Below, one piece after another: positions 36,826 through 45,878 of a stretch of DNA of 64,000 nucleotides. Below the pieces are notes generated by a model that did not search any database, was not told where the DNA came from, and worked only from the letters and a program-made list of their open reading frames with translations. The translations under genes were made by a program, and so were the position numbers. Within the stretch, counting starts at the first letter, position 1. Each line of letters begins with the position of its first letter. Origin of the DNA: Amycolatopsis sp. MtRt-6 (GTDB lineage: Bacteria > Actinomycetota > Actinomycetes > Mycobacteriales > Pseudonocardiaceae); assembly GCF_017308975.1 (NCBI RefSeq), contig NZ_JADWPD010000014.1, positions 62,001 to 126,000 of the forward strand. Reading direction: 5' to 3'.

Positions 36826-38339
36826 CCGAGCTCATCAAGCTGACCGCCGCCGAGCTGGCGGGCAAGATCCACTCGCGCGAGGTGTCCGCGGTCGAGGTCG
36901 CGCAGGCCCACCTGGACCGGATCGCCGAGGTGGACGACCACATCCACGCGTTCCTGCACGTCGACACCGAGGGCGCGCTGGCCGCGGCCAAGGCCGTCGA
37001 CGAGGGCCTCGCCGACGGCAAGGCGCCCGCGTCGCCGCTGGCCGGCGTGCCGCTCGCGCTCAAGGACGTCCTGACCACCCAGGGCGTGCCGACGACCTGT
37101 GGTTCGAAAACGCTCGAAGGCTGGCTGCCGCCGTACGACGCGACCGTGACGCGCAAGCTGCGCGAGGCCGGTGTCGTCATCCTCGGCAAGACCAACATGG
37201 ACGAGTTCGCCATGGGGTCCTCGACCGAGAACTCCGCGTACGGTCCGACGCACAACCCGTGGGACCACGCCCGCATCCCGGGCGGGTCGGGCGGTGGCTC
37301 GTCGGCGTCGATCGCGGCGTTCGAGGCCGCCATCGCCATCGGCACCGACACCGGTGGGTCGATCCGGCAGCCGGGGGCCGTCACCGGGACCGTCGGGGTC
37401 AAGCCGACCTACGGCGGGGTGTCGCGGTACGGGCTGGTCGCTTTTTCGTCGTCGCTCGACCAGGCCGGGCCCTGTGCGCGGACGGTGCTCGACGCGGCCC
37501 TGCTACACGAGGTCATCGCCGGGTACGACCCGCGGGACTCGACTTCCATCGACGCTCCGGTGCCGCCGGTCGTCGCCGCTGCGCGCCAGGGCGCGAACGG
37601 CGACCTGAAGGGCGTCAAGGTCGGCGTCGTGAAGGAGTTCGGCGGCGACGGCTACCAGCCGGGCGTGCTGCGGTCGTTCCAGGCCGCGGTCGAGCAGCTG
37701 CGGGCGCTCGGCGCGGACGTCGTCGAGGTGTCTTGTCCGAATTTCGTCTACGCGCTGCCCGCGTACTACCTGATCGCGCCGAGCGAGTGCTCGTCGAACC
37801 TCGCGCGGTTCGACGCCATGCGCTACGGCCTGCGCGTTGCCGATGACGGCACGCACAGCGCCGAAGAGGTCATGTCGCTCACCCGCGAGAAGGGCTTCGG
37901 CGCCGAGGTCAAGCGGCGGATCATGCTGGGCACCTACGCGTTGTCGTCCGGCTACTACGACGCCTACTACGGCTCGGCGCAGAAGGTGCGCACGCTCATC
38001 ACGCGCGACTTCGACGCCGCCTTCGAGCACGTCGATGTCCTCGTTTCGCCCACGACGCCGACCACGGCGTTCAAGATCGGTGAGCGCGTCGACGACCCGA
38101 TGGCGATGTACCTCGCCGACCTGTGCACGATCCCGTCGAACCTCGCCGGCAACGCCGCCATGAGCGTGCCGAGCGGGCTGTCCGACGAGGACGGCCTGCC
38201 GGTCGGGCTGCAGATCATGGCCCCGGCGCTCGCCGACGACCGGCTTTACCGGGTCGGCGCCGCCTACGAGGCCGCCCGCGACGCCGCCGCCGGCGGGGCG
38301 CTCATCCACAAGGTCCCGGAGCTGGGAGGAACGAAGTGA
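36822..38339 (+). CDS. gatA: Asp-tRNA(Asn)/Glu-tRNA(Gln) amidotransferase subunit A
   Basis: A 505-aa amidase subunit that releases ammonia from glutamine. The Ser-cisSer-Lys triad is visible: K81 in LALKDVLTTQG, S156 in PGGSGGGSSA and S180 in DTGGSIRQPG. Spacings of 75 and 24 residues match the family. It corrects Glu-tRNA(Gln), and possibly Asp-tRNA(Asn), in organisms without the matching synthetase. Translationally coupled to gatC upstream and gatB downstream by 4-nt overlaps. Confidence 0.97.
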   Translation: MTELIKLTAAELAGKIHSREVSAVEVAQAHLDRIAEVDDHIHAFLHVDTEGALAAAKAVDEGLADGKAPASPLAGVPLALKDVLTTQGVPTTCGSKTLEGWLPPYDATVTRKLREAGVVILGKTNMDEFAMGSSTENSAYGPTHNPWDHARIPGGSGGGSSASIAAFEAAIAIGTDTGGSIRQPGAVTGTVGVKPTYGGVSRYGLVAFSSSLDQAGPCARTVLDAALLHEVIAGYDPRDSTSIDAPVPPVVAAARQGANGDLKGVKVGVVKEFGGDGYQPGVLRSFQAAVEQLRALGADVVEVSCPNFVYALPAYYLIAPSECSSNLARFDAMRYGLRVADDGTHSAEEVMSLTREKGFGAEVKRRIMLGTYALSSGYYDAYYGSAQKVRTLITRDFDAAFEHVDVLVSPTTPTTAFKIGERVDDPMAMYLADLCTIPSNLAGNAAMSVPSGLSDEDGLPVGLQIMAPALADDRLYRVGAAYEAARDAAAGGALIHKVPELGGTK

Positions 38340-39841
38340 CTGCCGTGGCCGAGTTGATGGACTACGCCGACGTCGTCGAGCGGTTCGACCCGGTGCTCGG
38401 GCTCGAGGTGCACGTCGAGCTGAACACGAACACGAAGATGTTCTGCGGCTGCCCGAACGAGTTCGGCGGCGAGCCGAACACCAAGGTCTGCCCGACCTGC
38501 CTGGGGCTGCCCGGGGCGCTGCCGGCCGTCAACGGCAAGGCCGTCGAGGGCGCGATCCGGATCGGTCTCGCGCTGAACTGCGAGATCGCCGAGTGGTGCC
38601 GGTTCGCGCGGAAGAACTACTTCTACCCGGACATGCCGAAGAACTTCCAGACGTCGCAGTACGACGAGCCGATCGCCTTCAACGGCTACCTCGACGTCAC
38701 GCTCGACGACGGCGAGGTCGTGCGCGTGGAGATCGAGCGCGCGCACATGGAGGAGGACACCGGCAAGTCGCTGCACGTCGGTGGCGCCACCGGGCGAATC
38801 CACGGTGCCGAGCACTCGCTGCTCGACTACAACCGGGCCGGCGTACCCTTGATCGAAATTGTGACGAAGCCGATCGAAGGCACCGGCGCACGGGCGCCCG
38901 AGGTCGCGCGGGCCTACGTGAGCGCGCTGCGTGACCTGCTGCGTGCCCTCGACGTCTCCGACGTCCGGATGGACCAGGGCTCGCTGCGGTGCGACGCGAA
39001 CGTCTCGCTGATGGCGAAGGACGCGACCGAGTTCGGGACGCGCACCGAGACGAAGAACGTCAACTCGCTGCGCAGCGTCGAGCGCGCCGTCCGCTACGAG
39101 ATGACGCGGCAGGCGGCCATCCTCGCCGAGGGCGGTTCGATCAAGCAGGAGACGCGGCACTTCCAGGAGGCCGACGGCACGACGTCGTCGGGTCGGACGA
39201 AGGAGACCGCCGAGGACTACCGGTACTTCCCGGAGCCCGACCTGGTCCCGATCGCGCCGTCGCGCGAGTGGGTCGAGGAGCTGCGCGGGACGCTGCCGGA
39301 GATGCCCTCGGAACGGCGGAAGCGGATCCAGCAGGAATGGTCACTTTCCGACGAGGCCCTGCGTGACCTGCTGAACGTCGGCGCCGTCGACCTGGTCGCG
39401 GCCACCGTCGAGGCCGGCGCGTCGCCGGATGACGCCCGGGGCTGGTGGGTCAACACCCTCGCCCAGGAGGCCAACGCCCGCGAGGTGGAGCTCGCCGAGC
39501 TGGCGATCACTCCGGGCCAGGTGGCCGAGGTGATCGGGCTGGTGACGTCCGGCGAGCTGACGAACAAGCTCGCCAAGGAGGTCGTCCAGGGCGTGCTCGC
39601 CGGCGAAGGCGAGCCGCGCGAGGTCGTCGAGAAGCGCGGGCTGAAGGTCGTCTCGGACGACTCGGCGCTGCTCGCGGCGATCGACGAGGCCCTCGCGGCG
39701 CAGCCGGACGTCGCGGACAAGATCCGCGGCGGGAAGGTCGCCGCGGCGGGTGCCATCGTCGGTGCGGTCATGAAGGCGACCAAGGGACAGGCGGACGCCA
39801 AGCGGGTTCGTGAGCTGATCATCGAGCGCGTCGGTTCCTGA
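38336..39841 (+). CDS. gatB: Asp-tRNA(Asn)/Glu-tRNA(Gln) amidotransferase subunit B
   Basis: A 501-aa kinase-amidotransferase subunit that activates the tRNA-bound amino acid with ATP. The cradle domain includes GLEVHVELNT, the zinc-site cysteines CGCPNEFG and CPTCLGLPGALP, and KNYFYPDMPKNFQTSQYD. The C-terminal YqeY-like tail domain follows (NVGAVDLVAATVEAG, then VGAVMKATKGQADAKRV). GTG follows GGGAGGAACGAA. In M. tuberculosis a pfkA gene separates gatA from gatB; here they are contiguous. Confidence 0.97.
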   Translation: MTAVAELMDYADVVERFDPVLGLEVHVELNTNTKMFCGCPNEFGGEPNTKVCPTCLGLPGALPAVNGKAVEGAIRIGLALNCEIAEWCRFARKNYFYPDMPKNFQTSQYDEPIAFNGYLDVTLDDGEVVRVEIERAHMEEDTGKSLHVGGATGRIHGAEHSLLDYNRAGVPLIEIVTKPIEGTGARAPEVARAYVSALRDLLRALDVSDVRMDQGSLRCDANVSLMAKDATEFGTRTETKNVNSLRSVERAVRYEMTRQAAILAEGGSIKQETRHFQEADGTTSSGRTKETAEDYRYFPEPDLVPIAPSREWVEELRGTLPEMPSERRKRIQQEWSLSDEALRDLLNVGAVDLVAATVEAGASPDDARGWWVNTLAQEANAREVELAELAITPGQVAEVIGLVTSGELTNKLAKEVVQGVLAGEGEPREVVEKRGLKVVSDDSALLAAIDEALAAQPDVADKIRGGKVAAAGAIVGAVMKATKGQADAKRVRELIIERVGS

Positions 39842-39849
39842 CCGGTTTC

Positions 39850-40380
39850 ATGACACAGCCGGGATTCGTCAAAAGCGTCACCTGGCGCGAGTGGCTCGGC
39901 CTGGCGGCCGGGCTGCTCGCGCTGGGTTCGACGTTCCTGCCGTGGACCACGCTGAGCGCCACCAAACCGGACATCGAAGACATCCTCGCGCAGCTGCCGC
40001 GGGGTGACGTCGTCCGCGATGCGTGGCACTCGAGCTTCTTCGCCTGGTGCCCGCCGCTGCCGTTGCTCCTGGCCGGGGTGGCCGTGGTCGTTTTCGGGCG
40101 AATCCGGAACCTGCGGGTCAGCGGCCTGCCGCACCTGTGGCTGGTCGTCGCCGCGGCGTCGCTGCTGCTGATGGCGCTGGGCTGGTTGACCCTGGACTGG
40201 GAGTTCGACGCCGACCAGCGCGGCATCTTCGAGGCGGCCGGGGTCGCCATCGGACCCGGCTTCGGCCGGTTCCTCGGGTTGTTCGCGGCGCTGGTGTCCG
40301 GCGTTGTCGCTTTCCTGGACGTGCGGGCCATGCGGGCCGAGAGCCGGCAGCCGCGGAAGAGCCGTAGCAAGCGGGCGTGA
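39850..40380 (+). CDS. Four-helix membrane protein, function unknown
   Basis: A 176-aa protein with four predicted membrane spans (about residues 13-31, 64-84, 94-114, 132-155). WREWLGLAAGLLALGSTFLP and TFLPWTTLS between the first and second spans recall other small actinobacterial membrane proteins (DUF-type) but I cannot name a family. The C-terminus is basic (RKSRSKRA). It starts 8 nt after gatB and may be co-transcribed with it. Confidence 0.72.
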   Translation: MTQPGFVKSVTWREWLGLAAGLLALGSTFLPWTTLSATKPDIEDILAQLPRGDVVRDAWHSSFFAWCPPLPLLLAGVAVVVFGRIRNLRVSGLPHLWLVVAAASLLLMALGWLTLDWEFDADQRGIFEAAGVAIGPGFGRFLGLFAALVSGVVAFLDVRAMRAESRQPRKSRSKRA

Positions 40381-40476
40381 TCTTCGCGGGTGCCGTCCGG
40401 GCACTTCGGTAAGAGTCCTGCCGCGGGAGAATTTCCGACCGGGTGCCCGGAGCGTCCGACCGGTGGATCGCGATCG

Positions 40477-40654
40477 TTGACAACGTTGACATCGTGGTCG
40501 CCCGTTGCATGAGAAAGCGCTTTCTGGAACGGTCGGAGAGGCGCAGCCCGGCCGCGGAGGTCGCCGTCCCCGCGGGCGGACGGGCGGCGCGGATCGGCGC
40601 TGCTGGGGCGCCGGAGCCGAGGAGGGAGACCCGGGTGGTCCAGGGAAAGCGCTT
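40477..40654 (+). promoter_or_regulatory. Promoter region with LacI-type operators
   Basis: Two TTGACA boxes (40477-40482, 40486-40491) overlap a CAACGTTG palindrome. The perfect palindrome AGAAAGCGCTTTCT is at 40512-40525, and a second AAGCGCTT core (40647-40654) is just inside the first gene. The central CG with flanking A/T-rich half-sites is the pattern bound by LacI-family repressors. No LacI gene is encoded nearby. The rest of the 254-nt gap shows no gene. Confidence 0.55.
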
Positions 40655-41729
40655 GCGGGTGGCCGTCGTCGGAACCGGGGCCATCGCGGAAAGCCACCGG
40701 ACCGCTTACGAGGCCCACCGCGACGACGTCGACATCGTGGCCGCGGTCGACGTCGACGAGGGAAGGGTCGCCGCCTTCTGCGCCGAGACCGACCACGCCA
40801 AGCCGTATCTCGAGCTGGGCGCGCTGCTCGCCGAGCAGGAACCGGATCTCGTCTCGATCTGCACGCCGCCGAGCCTGCACGTCGAGCAGACCCGGCAGGC
40901 GCTCGAGAGCGGCGCCTGGGTCTGGTGCGAGAAGCCGCCGTGCCGGTCGCTCGCCGAATACGACGAGATGACCGTCGCCGAACGAGACGGTGGGCCGTAC
41001 GTCGCCTTCGTCTACCAGCAGCGGTCCGGTTCGGCCGCCGCGCACTTCCGGGAACTGCTCGCCGGTGGGGAGCTGGGGCGGCCGCTCGTCGCGCACTGCC
41101 AGACCACCTGGTACCGCGATGCCGCCTACTACGCGGTGCCGTGGCGCGGGCGCTGGGAGACCGAGGGCGGCGGGCCGGCCATGGGGCACGGCATCCACCA
41201 GATGGATCTGCTGCTCCACCTGCTCGGCGAGTGGGCCGAGGTGCGCGCGATGACCGCCCGGCTGGTGCACGACGTCGAGACTGAGGACGTCTCCACCGCG
41301 CTGGTGCGGTTCGCGTCGGGGGCGCTCGCGACCGTCGTCAACAGCGTCCTCTCGCCCGACGAGGTGAGCCGGATCCGGATCGACTGCGAACACGCCACCG
41401 CGGAGCTCACCCACCTCTACGGCTACGGCGTCAAGGACTGGCGCTACACGCCGGCGCCGCACGTCGCCGGGGAGGCCGTCGAGCGGTGGCACAGCCCGGC
41501 CACCGACCTCGACAGCTCGCACGCCGCCGCGTTCACGCCGATCCTCGCCGCCTACCGGGCCGGGCGGCGGCCGCCGTGCAGCGGGGACGACGGGCGGCAG
41601 GTGCTCGAGTTCATCGCCGCGCTCTACAAGTCCGCGGCCACCGGGCTCGGTGTGCGCCGCGGGGAGATCGGGCCGGGTGACCCCTTCTACCGCTCCATGG
41701 CGGGCGACCAGGCAGGAGACCGCGGATGA
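40635..41729 (+). CDS. Gfo/Idh/MocA-family oxidoreductase (first of operon)
   Basis: A 364-aa NAD(P)-dependent oxidoreductase. Rossmann motif VAVVGTGAIAESH at the N-terminus, then the conserved CEKPPCRSLAEYD (the EKP motif) and GGGPAMGHGIHQMDLLLHLL, which carries the catalytic-site histidines. Such enzymes oxidise or epimerise sugars or inositols at a hydroxyl. GTG start at 40635 follows GGAGGGAG. It is the first gene of a four-gene operon, overlapping the next by ATGA. Confidence 0.88.
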   Translation: MVQGKRLRVAVVGTGAIAESHRTAYEAHRDDVDIVAAVDVDEGRVAAFCAETDHAKPYLELGALLAEQEPDLVSICTPPSLHVEQTRQALESGAWVWCEKPPCRSLAEYDEMTVAERDGGPYVAFVYQQRSGSAAAHFRELLAGGELGRPLVAHCQTTWYRDAAYYAVPWRGRWETEGGGPAMGHGIHQMDLLLHLLGEWAEVRAMTARLVHDVETEDVSTALVRFASGALATVVNSVLSPDEVSRIRIDCEHATAELTHLYGYGVKDWRYTPAPHVAGEAVERWHSPATDLDSSHAAAFTPILAAYRAGRRPPCSGDDGRQVLEFIAALYKSAATGLGVRRGEIGPGDPFYRSMAGDQAGDRG

Positions 41730-42646
41730 GCGCGACGATCACGGTGACCCACCGGTACGGCGAACGCGTGTCCGTCGAGGCGGGCGGCGTCGAGCTGATG
41801 TCCTATGTGTACAAGCCCGATCCGGTGGCCTTCGAGTCGCGCAAGCCCTACGCCCACCCGCTGCGGACCCTCGGCGGCCGGCACGTCAGCGGGTACCGGC
41901 CCGCCGACCACCGGTGGCACAAGGGCCTCCAGATGACGTCGAGCCACCTGTCCGGGCAGAACTTCTGGGGCGGCCACACCTACGTCCCCGGCGACTGGTA
42001 CCAGGAGCTGCCCGACCGGATCGGCTCCATGCGGCACGACGAGTTCGCCGCCTTCACCGTCGAACACGATCGGCTGAACTTCACCGAAAACCTCACCTGG
42101 GTCGCCAACGGCGGCGAAGAATGGGCTCGGGAACGACGTGACATCGCCGTCCACTCCGTCGAGCCGGACGACGGGTCCTGGGCACTCGACTGGGCGATCG
42201 AGCTGACCAACGTCCGCGACGTCCCGCTCGTGTTCGGCAGCCCGACCACCGCCGGTCGTGAGCTGGCCGGCTACACCGGCCTGCACTGGCGAGGGCCGCG
42301 GGACTTCGGTGGCGGCCGGGTGCTCGGGCCCGGCGACCTCGAGGGCGAGGCGATGATGGGCGCGCAGGCGCCTTGGCTCGCGTTCGTCGGCGAGCACGAC
42401 GACGTCGACGGGCATTCGACGCTCGTCTTCGCGCACGCGCCCGAGAACGACAAGGCGATCCACGAGTCGCACTGGTTCGTCCGATCCGGGGACCAGCCCA
42501 TGGTCGCCTTCTCGTGGGCGTTTTTTGACGAATTCGAACTGCCGCCGGGTGAGAGCTTCGCCTACCGCTACCGGATCGTCGTCGCCGACGGGGCCTGGGA
42601 CCGCGACCGGGTGGGCCGCTACCTCGACGGGCACGGCTGGTCATGA
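41726..42646 (+). CDS. PmoA-like (DUF6807) protein
   Basis: A 306-aa protein of the family usually annotated PmoA or DUF6807, though it is not a methane monooxygenase subunit in the biochemical sense. Family marks: SYVYKPDP, HVSGYRPADHRWHKGLQM, FWGGHTYVPG, and the C-terminal PPGESFAYRYRIVVADG. The histidines in HRWHKG suggest metal or sugar binding. Its family is commonly neighbour to Gfo/Idh/MocA genes, as here. Start overlaps the upstream stop, and its stop overlaps the cupin start. Confidence 0.82.
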   Translation: MSATITVTHRYGERVSVEAGGVELMSYVYKPDPVAFESRKPYAHPLRTLGGRHVSGYRPADHRWHKGLQMTSSHLSGQNFWGGHTYVPGDWYQELPDRIGSMRHDEFAAFTVEHDRLNFTENLTWVANGGEEWARERRDIAVHSVEPDDGSWALDWAIELTNVRDVPLVFGSPTTAGRELAGYTGLHWRGPRDFGGGRVLGPGDLEGEAMMGAQAPWLAFVGEHDDVDGHSTLVFAHAPENDKAIHESHWFVRSGDQPMVAFSWAFFDEFELPPGESFAYRYRIVVADGAWDRDRVGRYLDGHGWS

Positions 42647-43365
42647 CCGATTTTCCGCTGCCGGGTGGCGTCGGCCTCTCGCACCTGCGTGCCTACGACT
42701 GGGCGGCCGAGGACGGCGTCTGTGGTGGCAGTCCGCACGTCCACCTGGCGTGCACCGAGGCCTACGTCGTCACCGGCGGCCGGGGTGCCGTCCAGACGCT
42801 GAGCGCCGGCGGCTACGCCGAGACGGCCCTGGAAGCCGGCGTCGTCGCGTGGTTCACGCCCGGCACCGTGCACCGGATGGTGCAGGACGACGGTCTGCGC
42901 GTCACGGTCCTCATGCAGAACAGCGGGCTGCCGGAGGCCGGGGACGCCGTCTTCACCTTCCCGCCCGACGTGCTCGCCGACCCGGCCGCCTACGCCGAGG
43001 CCGCCGCGTTGCCGAAAACCGACCAGGCCGCTCGACAGCGCCGTGACCTGGCCGTTCGCGGGTACCTGCCGCTGCGTGACGCGCTGCGGGACGGCGACCT
43101 CGAACCGCTGCGGGCATTCCACCGGGCGGCCGTCGCACTCGTCGGGCCGAAGGTCGCAGAGTGGGTACCGCGCTGGCGGGCCGGGGCGTTGCAGGCCGCC
43201 GAGCTGACCGGGGCGCACCTCAAGGCGCTCGCCGACGGCGACGGGAGCCACCTCGAGAAGTCCGGGCTGCGGGTCGCGACGCCGTCGAACCCGGACGGCT
43301 ACGGCATGTGCGGCCGCCGCACCGAATACGACATCCCGCTCGACCAGGAAGGCTTGCAGAGATGA
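42643..43365 (+). CDS. Cupin-domain protein
   Basis: A 240-aa protein with a cupin fold in the first 100 residues: SPHVHLACTEAYVVTGGRG gives the first metal motif (HVH with downstream E) and GVVAWFTPGTVHRMVQDDG the second. The remaining 140 residues are helical and I do not recognise them. Cupins in such operons are isomerases, epimerases or sugar sensors. It overlaps both neighbours by 4 nt. Confidence 0.8.
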   Translation: MTDFPLPGGVGLSHLRAYDWAAEDGVCGGSPHVHLACTEAYVVTGGRGAVQTLSAGGYAETALEAGVVAWFTPGTVHRMVQDDGLRVTVLMQNSGLPEAGDAVFTFPPDVLADPAAYAEAAALPKTDQAARQRRDLAVRGYLPLRDALRDGDLEPLRAFHRAAVALVGPKVAEWVPRWRAGALQAAELTGAHLKALADGDGSHLEKSGLRVATPSNPDGYGMCGRRTEYDIPLDQEGLQR

Positions 43366-44504
43366 ACCAGTCCAGCATCGGAGTGCTGCTCAACGGGGTG
43401 ACAGGCCGGATGGGTTACCGGCAGCACCTGCTCCGGTCGGTCCTGGCGATCCGCGAGCAGGGCGGCGTCGCCCTGCCGGACGGCAGCCGCGTCCAGCTCG
43501 AGCCGATCCTCGCCGGGCGCAACGCCGCGAAACTCAAGGACCTCGCCGACCGGCACGGCCTGACGGCGTGGACCACCGACGCCGATTCCGCGCTGCAGGA
43601 CGTCGACATCTACTTCGACGCGCAGCTGACGTCGGCGCGCGAGCCGTCGGTGCGGTCGGCGATCGCCGCGGGCAAGCACATCTACGCCGAGAAGCCGCTC
43701 GCCGAGACGCTGCCGGCGGCGCTGGAGCTGGCCGGGCTCGCCCGGGATGCCGGGATCTGCCACGGCGTCGTGCACGACAAGCTGTTCCTGCCCGGGCTGC
43801 TGAAGCTGCGGCGGCTGGTCGACGGCGGGTTCTTCGGCCGGATCCTGTCGGTGCGCGGCGAGTTCGGCTACTGGGTCTTCGAGGGCGACTGGCAGGAGGC
43901 GCAGCGCCCCAGCTGGAACTACCGAGCCGAGGACGGCGGCGGGATCGTGCTCGACATGTTCTGCCACTGGAACTACGTGCTCGAGAACCTCTTCGGCCGC
44001 GTCTCGGCGGTGACGGCGAAGGCCGTGACACACATCCCGCGTCGCTGGGACGAGCAGGGCGCGGCGTACGCGGCGACGGCCGACGACGCCGCGTACGGCA
44101 TCTTCGAACTCGAGTCGGGGGTCATCGCGCAGATCAACTCGTCGTGGTCGACGCGGGTTTTCCGCGACGAGCTGGTCGAATTCCAGGTCGACGGGACCGA
44201 GGGCAGCGCGGTCGCCGGTCTGCGGCGCTGCCGTGTCCAGCACCGCTCGGCGACGCCGAAGCCGGTCTGGAACCCGGACCTGCCGGCCACCGAGCCCTTC
44301 CGCGACCAGTGGCAGGAAGTGCCGGACAACGCCGAGTTCGACAACGGCTTCAAGGCGCAGTGGGAGGAGTTCGTGCGGGACGTCGTCGCCGGGCGGCAGC
44401 ATCGCTACGACTTCTTCTCGGCCGCCCGGGGGCTGCAGGTGGCGGAGGCCGGGCTGACGTCGTCGGCCGAGGGGCGGCGGGTCGAGCTGAAACCTCTCGC
44501 CTGA
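43362..44504 (+). CDS. Gfo/Idh/MocA-family oxidoreductase (last of operon)
   Basis: A 380-aa oxidoreductase. The N-terminus (IGVLLNGVTGRMGYRQHLLR) is a variant nucleotide-binding motif. YAEKPLAETLPAALEL gives the EKP motif and GGGIVLDMFCHWNYVLENLF the catalytic region. It is only distantly similar to the first enzyme of the operon, so the two probably work on different steps. A double hairpin follows the stop. Confidence 0.85.
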   Translation: MNQSSIGVLLNGVTGRMGYRQHLLRSVLAIREQGGVALPDGSRVQLEPILAGRNAAKLKDLADRHGLTAWTTDADSALQDVDIYFDAQLTSAREPSVRSAIAAGKHIYAEKPLAETLPAALELAGLARDAGICHGVVHDKLFLPGLLKLRRLVDGGFFGRILSVRGEFGYWVFEGDWQEAQRPSWNYRAEDGGGIVLDMFCHWNYVLENLFGRVSAVTAKAVTHIPRRWDEQGAAYAATADDAAYGIFELESGVIAQINSSWSTRVFRDELVEFQVDGTEGSAVAGLRRCRVQHRSATPKPVWNPDLPATEPFRDQWQEVPDNAEFDNGFKAQWEEFVRDVVAGRQHRYDFFSAARGLQVAEAGLTSSAEGRRVELKPLA

Positions 44505-44518
44505 GCCGCCGTGGCTCG

Positions 44519-44578
44519 CCGGCTCCGGGTGGCGGTCCGGAGCCGGTCAGCCAAAAGGAAGTGATCGACGTCACTTCC
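44519..44578. terminator. Two hairpins between convergent genes
   Basis: CCGGCTCCGG (44519-44528) pairs with CCGGAGCCGG (44537-44546), and GGAAGTGA (44557-44564) pairs with TCACTTCC (44571-44578). They lie between the operon end and the convergent lipoprotein gene and can end both transcripts. Confidence 0.7.
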
Positions 44579-44604
44579 GATGACGAAAAGCGCAGCCGGC
44601 CGGC

Positions 44605-45813
44605 TCAGTCCTTGCCGTTGCCGCCGCCGGAGGTGGCCGGGGTGATCAGCACCACGCGGTCGTCGCTGGAGACCGGGGCGCCGCCGTCCTTGTTGACCGT
44701 GCCCGCCACCGCCAGCTGCGGGTTGATCATGCTCATGCCGGCCAGCCGCCCGTACGTCACCGGCGGCTTGCCGGTCTTCCCGTCGAGGCTCACCGTCGGC
44801 TTGCCGCTGATCGCGCCGTCCGGCGCCACCGGCAGGTTCTGCAGGCTGCCGGTCAGCGACGTGCCGATCGAGAGCGCGCCGTTGGCGTCGACGAAGTCGG
44901 CGCAGCCCGCGACGCCCGGTTTGTCCGGCCACGTCCACGCCGGCGTCGTCAGCGGCTGGCCGACCTGGACGCGGTAGAGGGCGTCCTTGTCGGGGAGCCG
45001 GTCGGTGACCCAGACGCGGCCGCCGTCGGCCGACGCGCACACGCCGCCCGGGGCGTGCAGGCCGGCCGCCACCACGAGGGAGCCGTTCGGGTTGCCCGCC
45101 GGTGCCTTGCCGGAGGTGTCGATCCGCAGCAGCTTCCCGGCGAGGGAGTTCGGGTCGGCCGCGGCGTTCGGATTGCCCGCGTCGCCGGTCGCGACCAGCA
45201 GCGCGCCGCGGTTGTCGGTGCCGATCGTGCCGCGGTTGCCCGACGCGCCCTTCGGGATGCCGGTGAGCACCGGCTTCGGCGCCTGGCCCTTGGCGAACCG
45301 CACGACGCGGTTGTCGGTCGCGGTCGTGATGTAGGCGAACACCAGCTGGTCCTCGACGTAGGACGGCGAGAGCGCGAGCCCGGTCAGGCCGCCGTCGCCG
45401 TCGGCTCGCACGTCGAGCTTCGCGAAGTCCGTCGCGTCCTTGCCGGCCGTCGCCAGCAGGACGCGGCCGCTCTTGCGCTCGCCGGCCAGCGCGCTCGGCG
45501 TCGAGCCGTCACCGGGCAGGCCGGCCACCGCGGCGACGGTGTCGAGGCACGTCGCGATCACCGACGGGTCGAAGTCCTTGCAGCCCTGCGGCGGCGGCAC
45601 CGGCGCGGCCGACTGGCCGGGCCGGGCGGGCTTGGGGCCGCTGCCGGAGTCCGCGCCGGGGCCCTGGACCTCCGGCGGCGACTCGGGGCTCGGCACGGGG
45701 GCGGGGCTGAACGTCTGGCCCGCCGCGGTGTCGTCGAACCGCGCGCACCCGGCGGGCAGCAGGACGCCGCAGGCCAAGATCGCCAGCAGGGCCGAGCGGT
45801 ACCGGGTGCGCAT
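44605..45813 (-). CDS. LppZ-like lipoprotein with sorbosone/glucose dehydrogenase fold
   Basis: A 402-aa lipoprotein. Signal peptide with lipobox LLPAGC (C23). A proline-rich linker of about 55 residues follows, then a six-bladed propeller of the PQQ-dependent sugar dehydrogenase type (GLTGLALSPSYVEDQLVFAY, then IGTDNRGALLVATGDAGNPN, APGGVCASADGGRVWVTDR). It matches LppZ (Rv3006) by architecture and by position between gatB and ilvBNC. Whether it binds PQQ or has enzyme activity is not shown. It is anchored in the outer leaflet of the plasma membrane. Confidence 0.85.
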   Translation of the reverse strand: MRTRYRSALLAILACGVLLPAGCARFDDTAAGQTFSPAPVPSPESPPEVQGPGADSGSGPKPARPGQSAAPVPPPQGCKDFDPSVIATCLDTVAAVAGLPGDGSTPSALAGERKSGRVLLATAGKDATDFAKLDVRADGDGGLTGLALSPSYVEDQLVFAYITTATDNRVVRFAKGQAPKPVLTGIPKGASGNRGTIGTDNRGALLVATGDAGNPNAAADPNSLAGKLLRIDTSGKAPAGNPNGSLVVAAGLHAPGGVCASADGGRVWVTDRLPDKDALYRVQVGQPLTTPAWTWPDKPGVAGCADFVDANGALSIGTSLTGSLQNLPVAPDGAISGKPTVSLDGKTGKPPVTYGRLAGMSMINPQLAVAGTVNKDGGAPVSSDDRVVLITPATSGGGNGKD

Positions 45814-45878
45814 GATCCCCCAGCCTAGGCGCCGGTGCGTGAACCATGGGTGAGTACTCCTCGATTACGTTGGGGATC

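Noticed and set aside
41726..42646. Methane monooxygenase subunit A suggested by the PmoA family name
   Set aside because: The sequence is soluble, lacks membrane spans, and belongs to a misnamed PmoA-like family; no methane oxidation genes are present.
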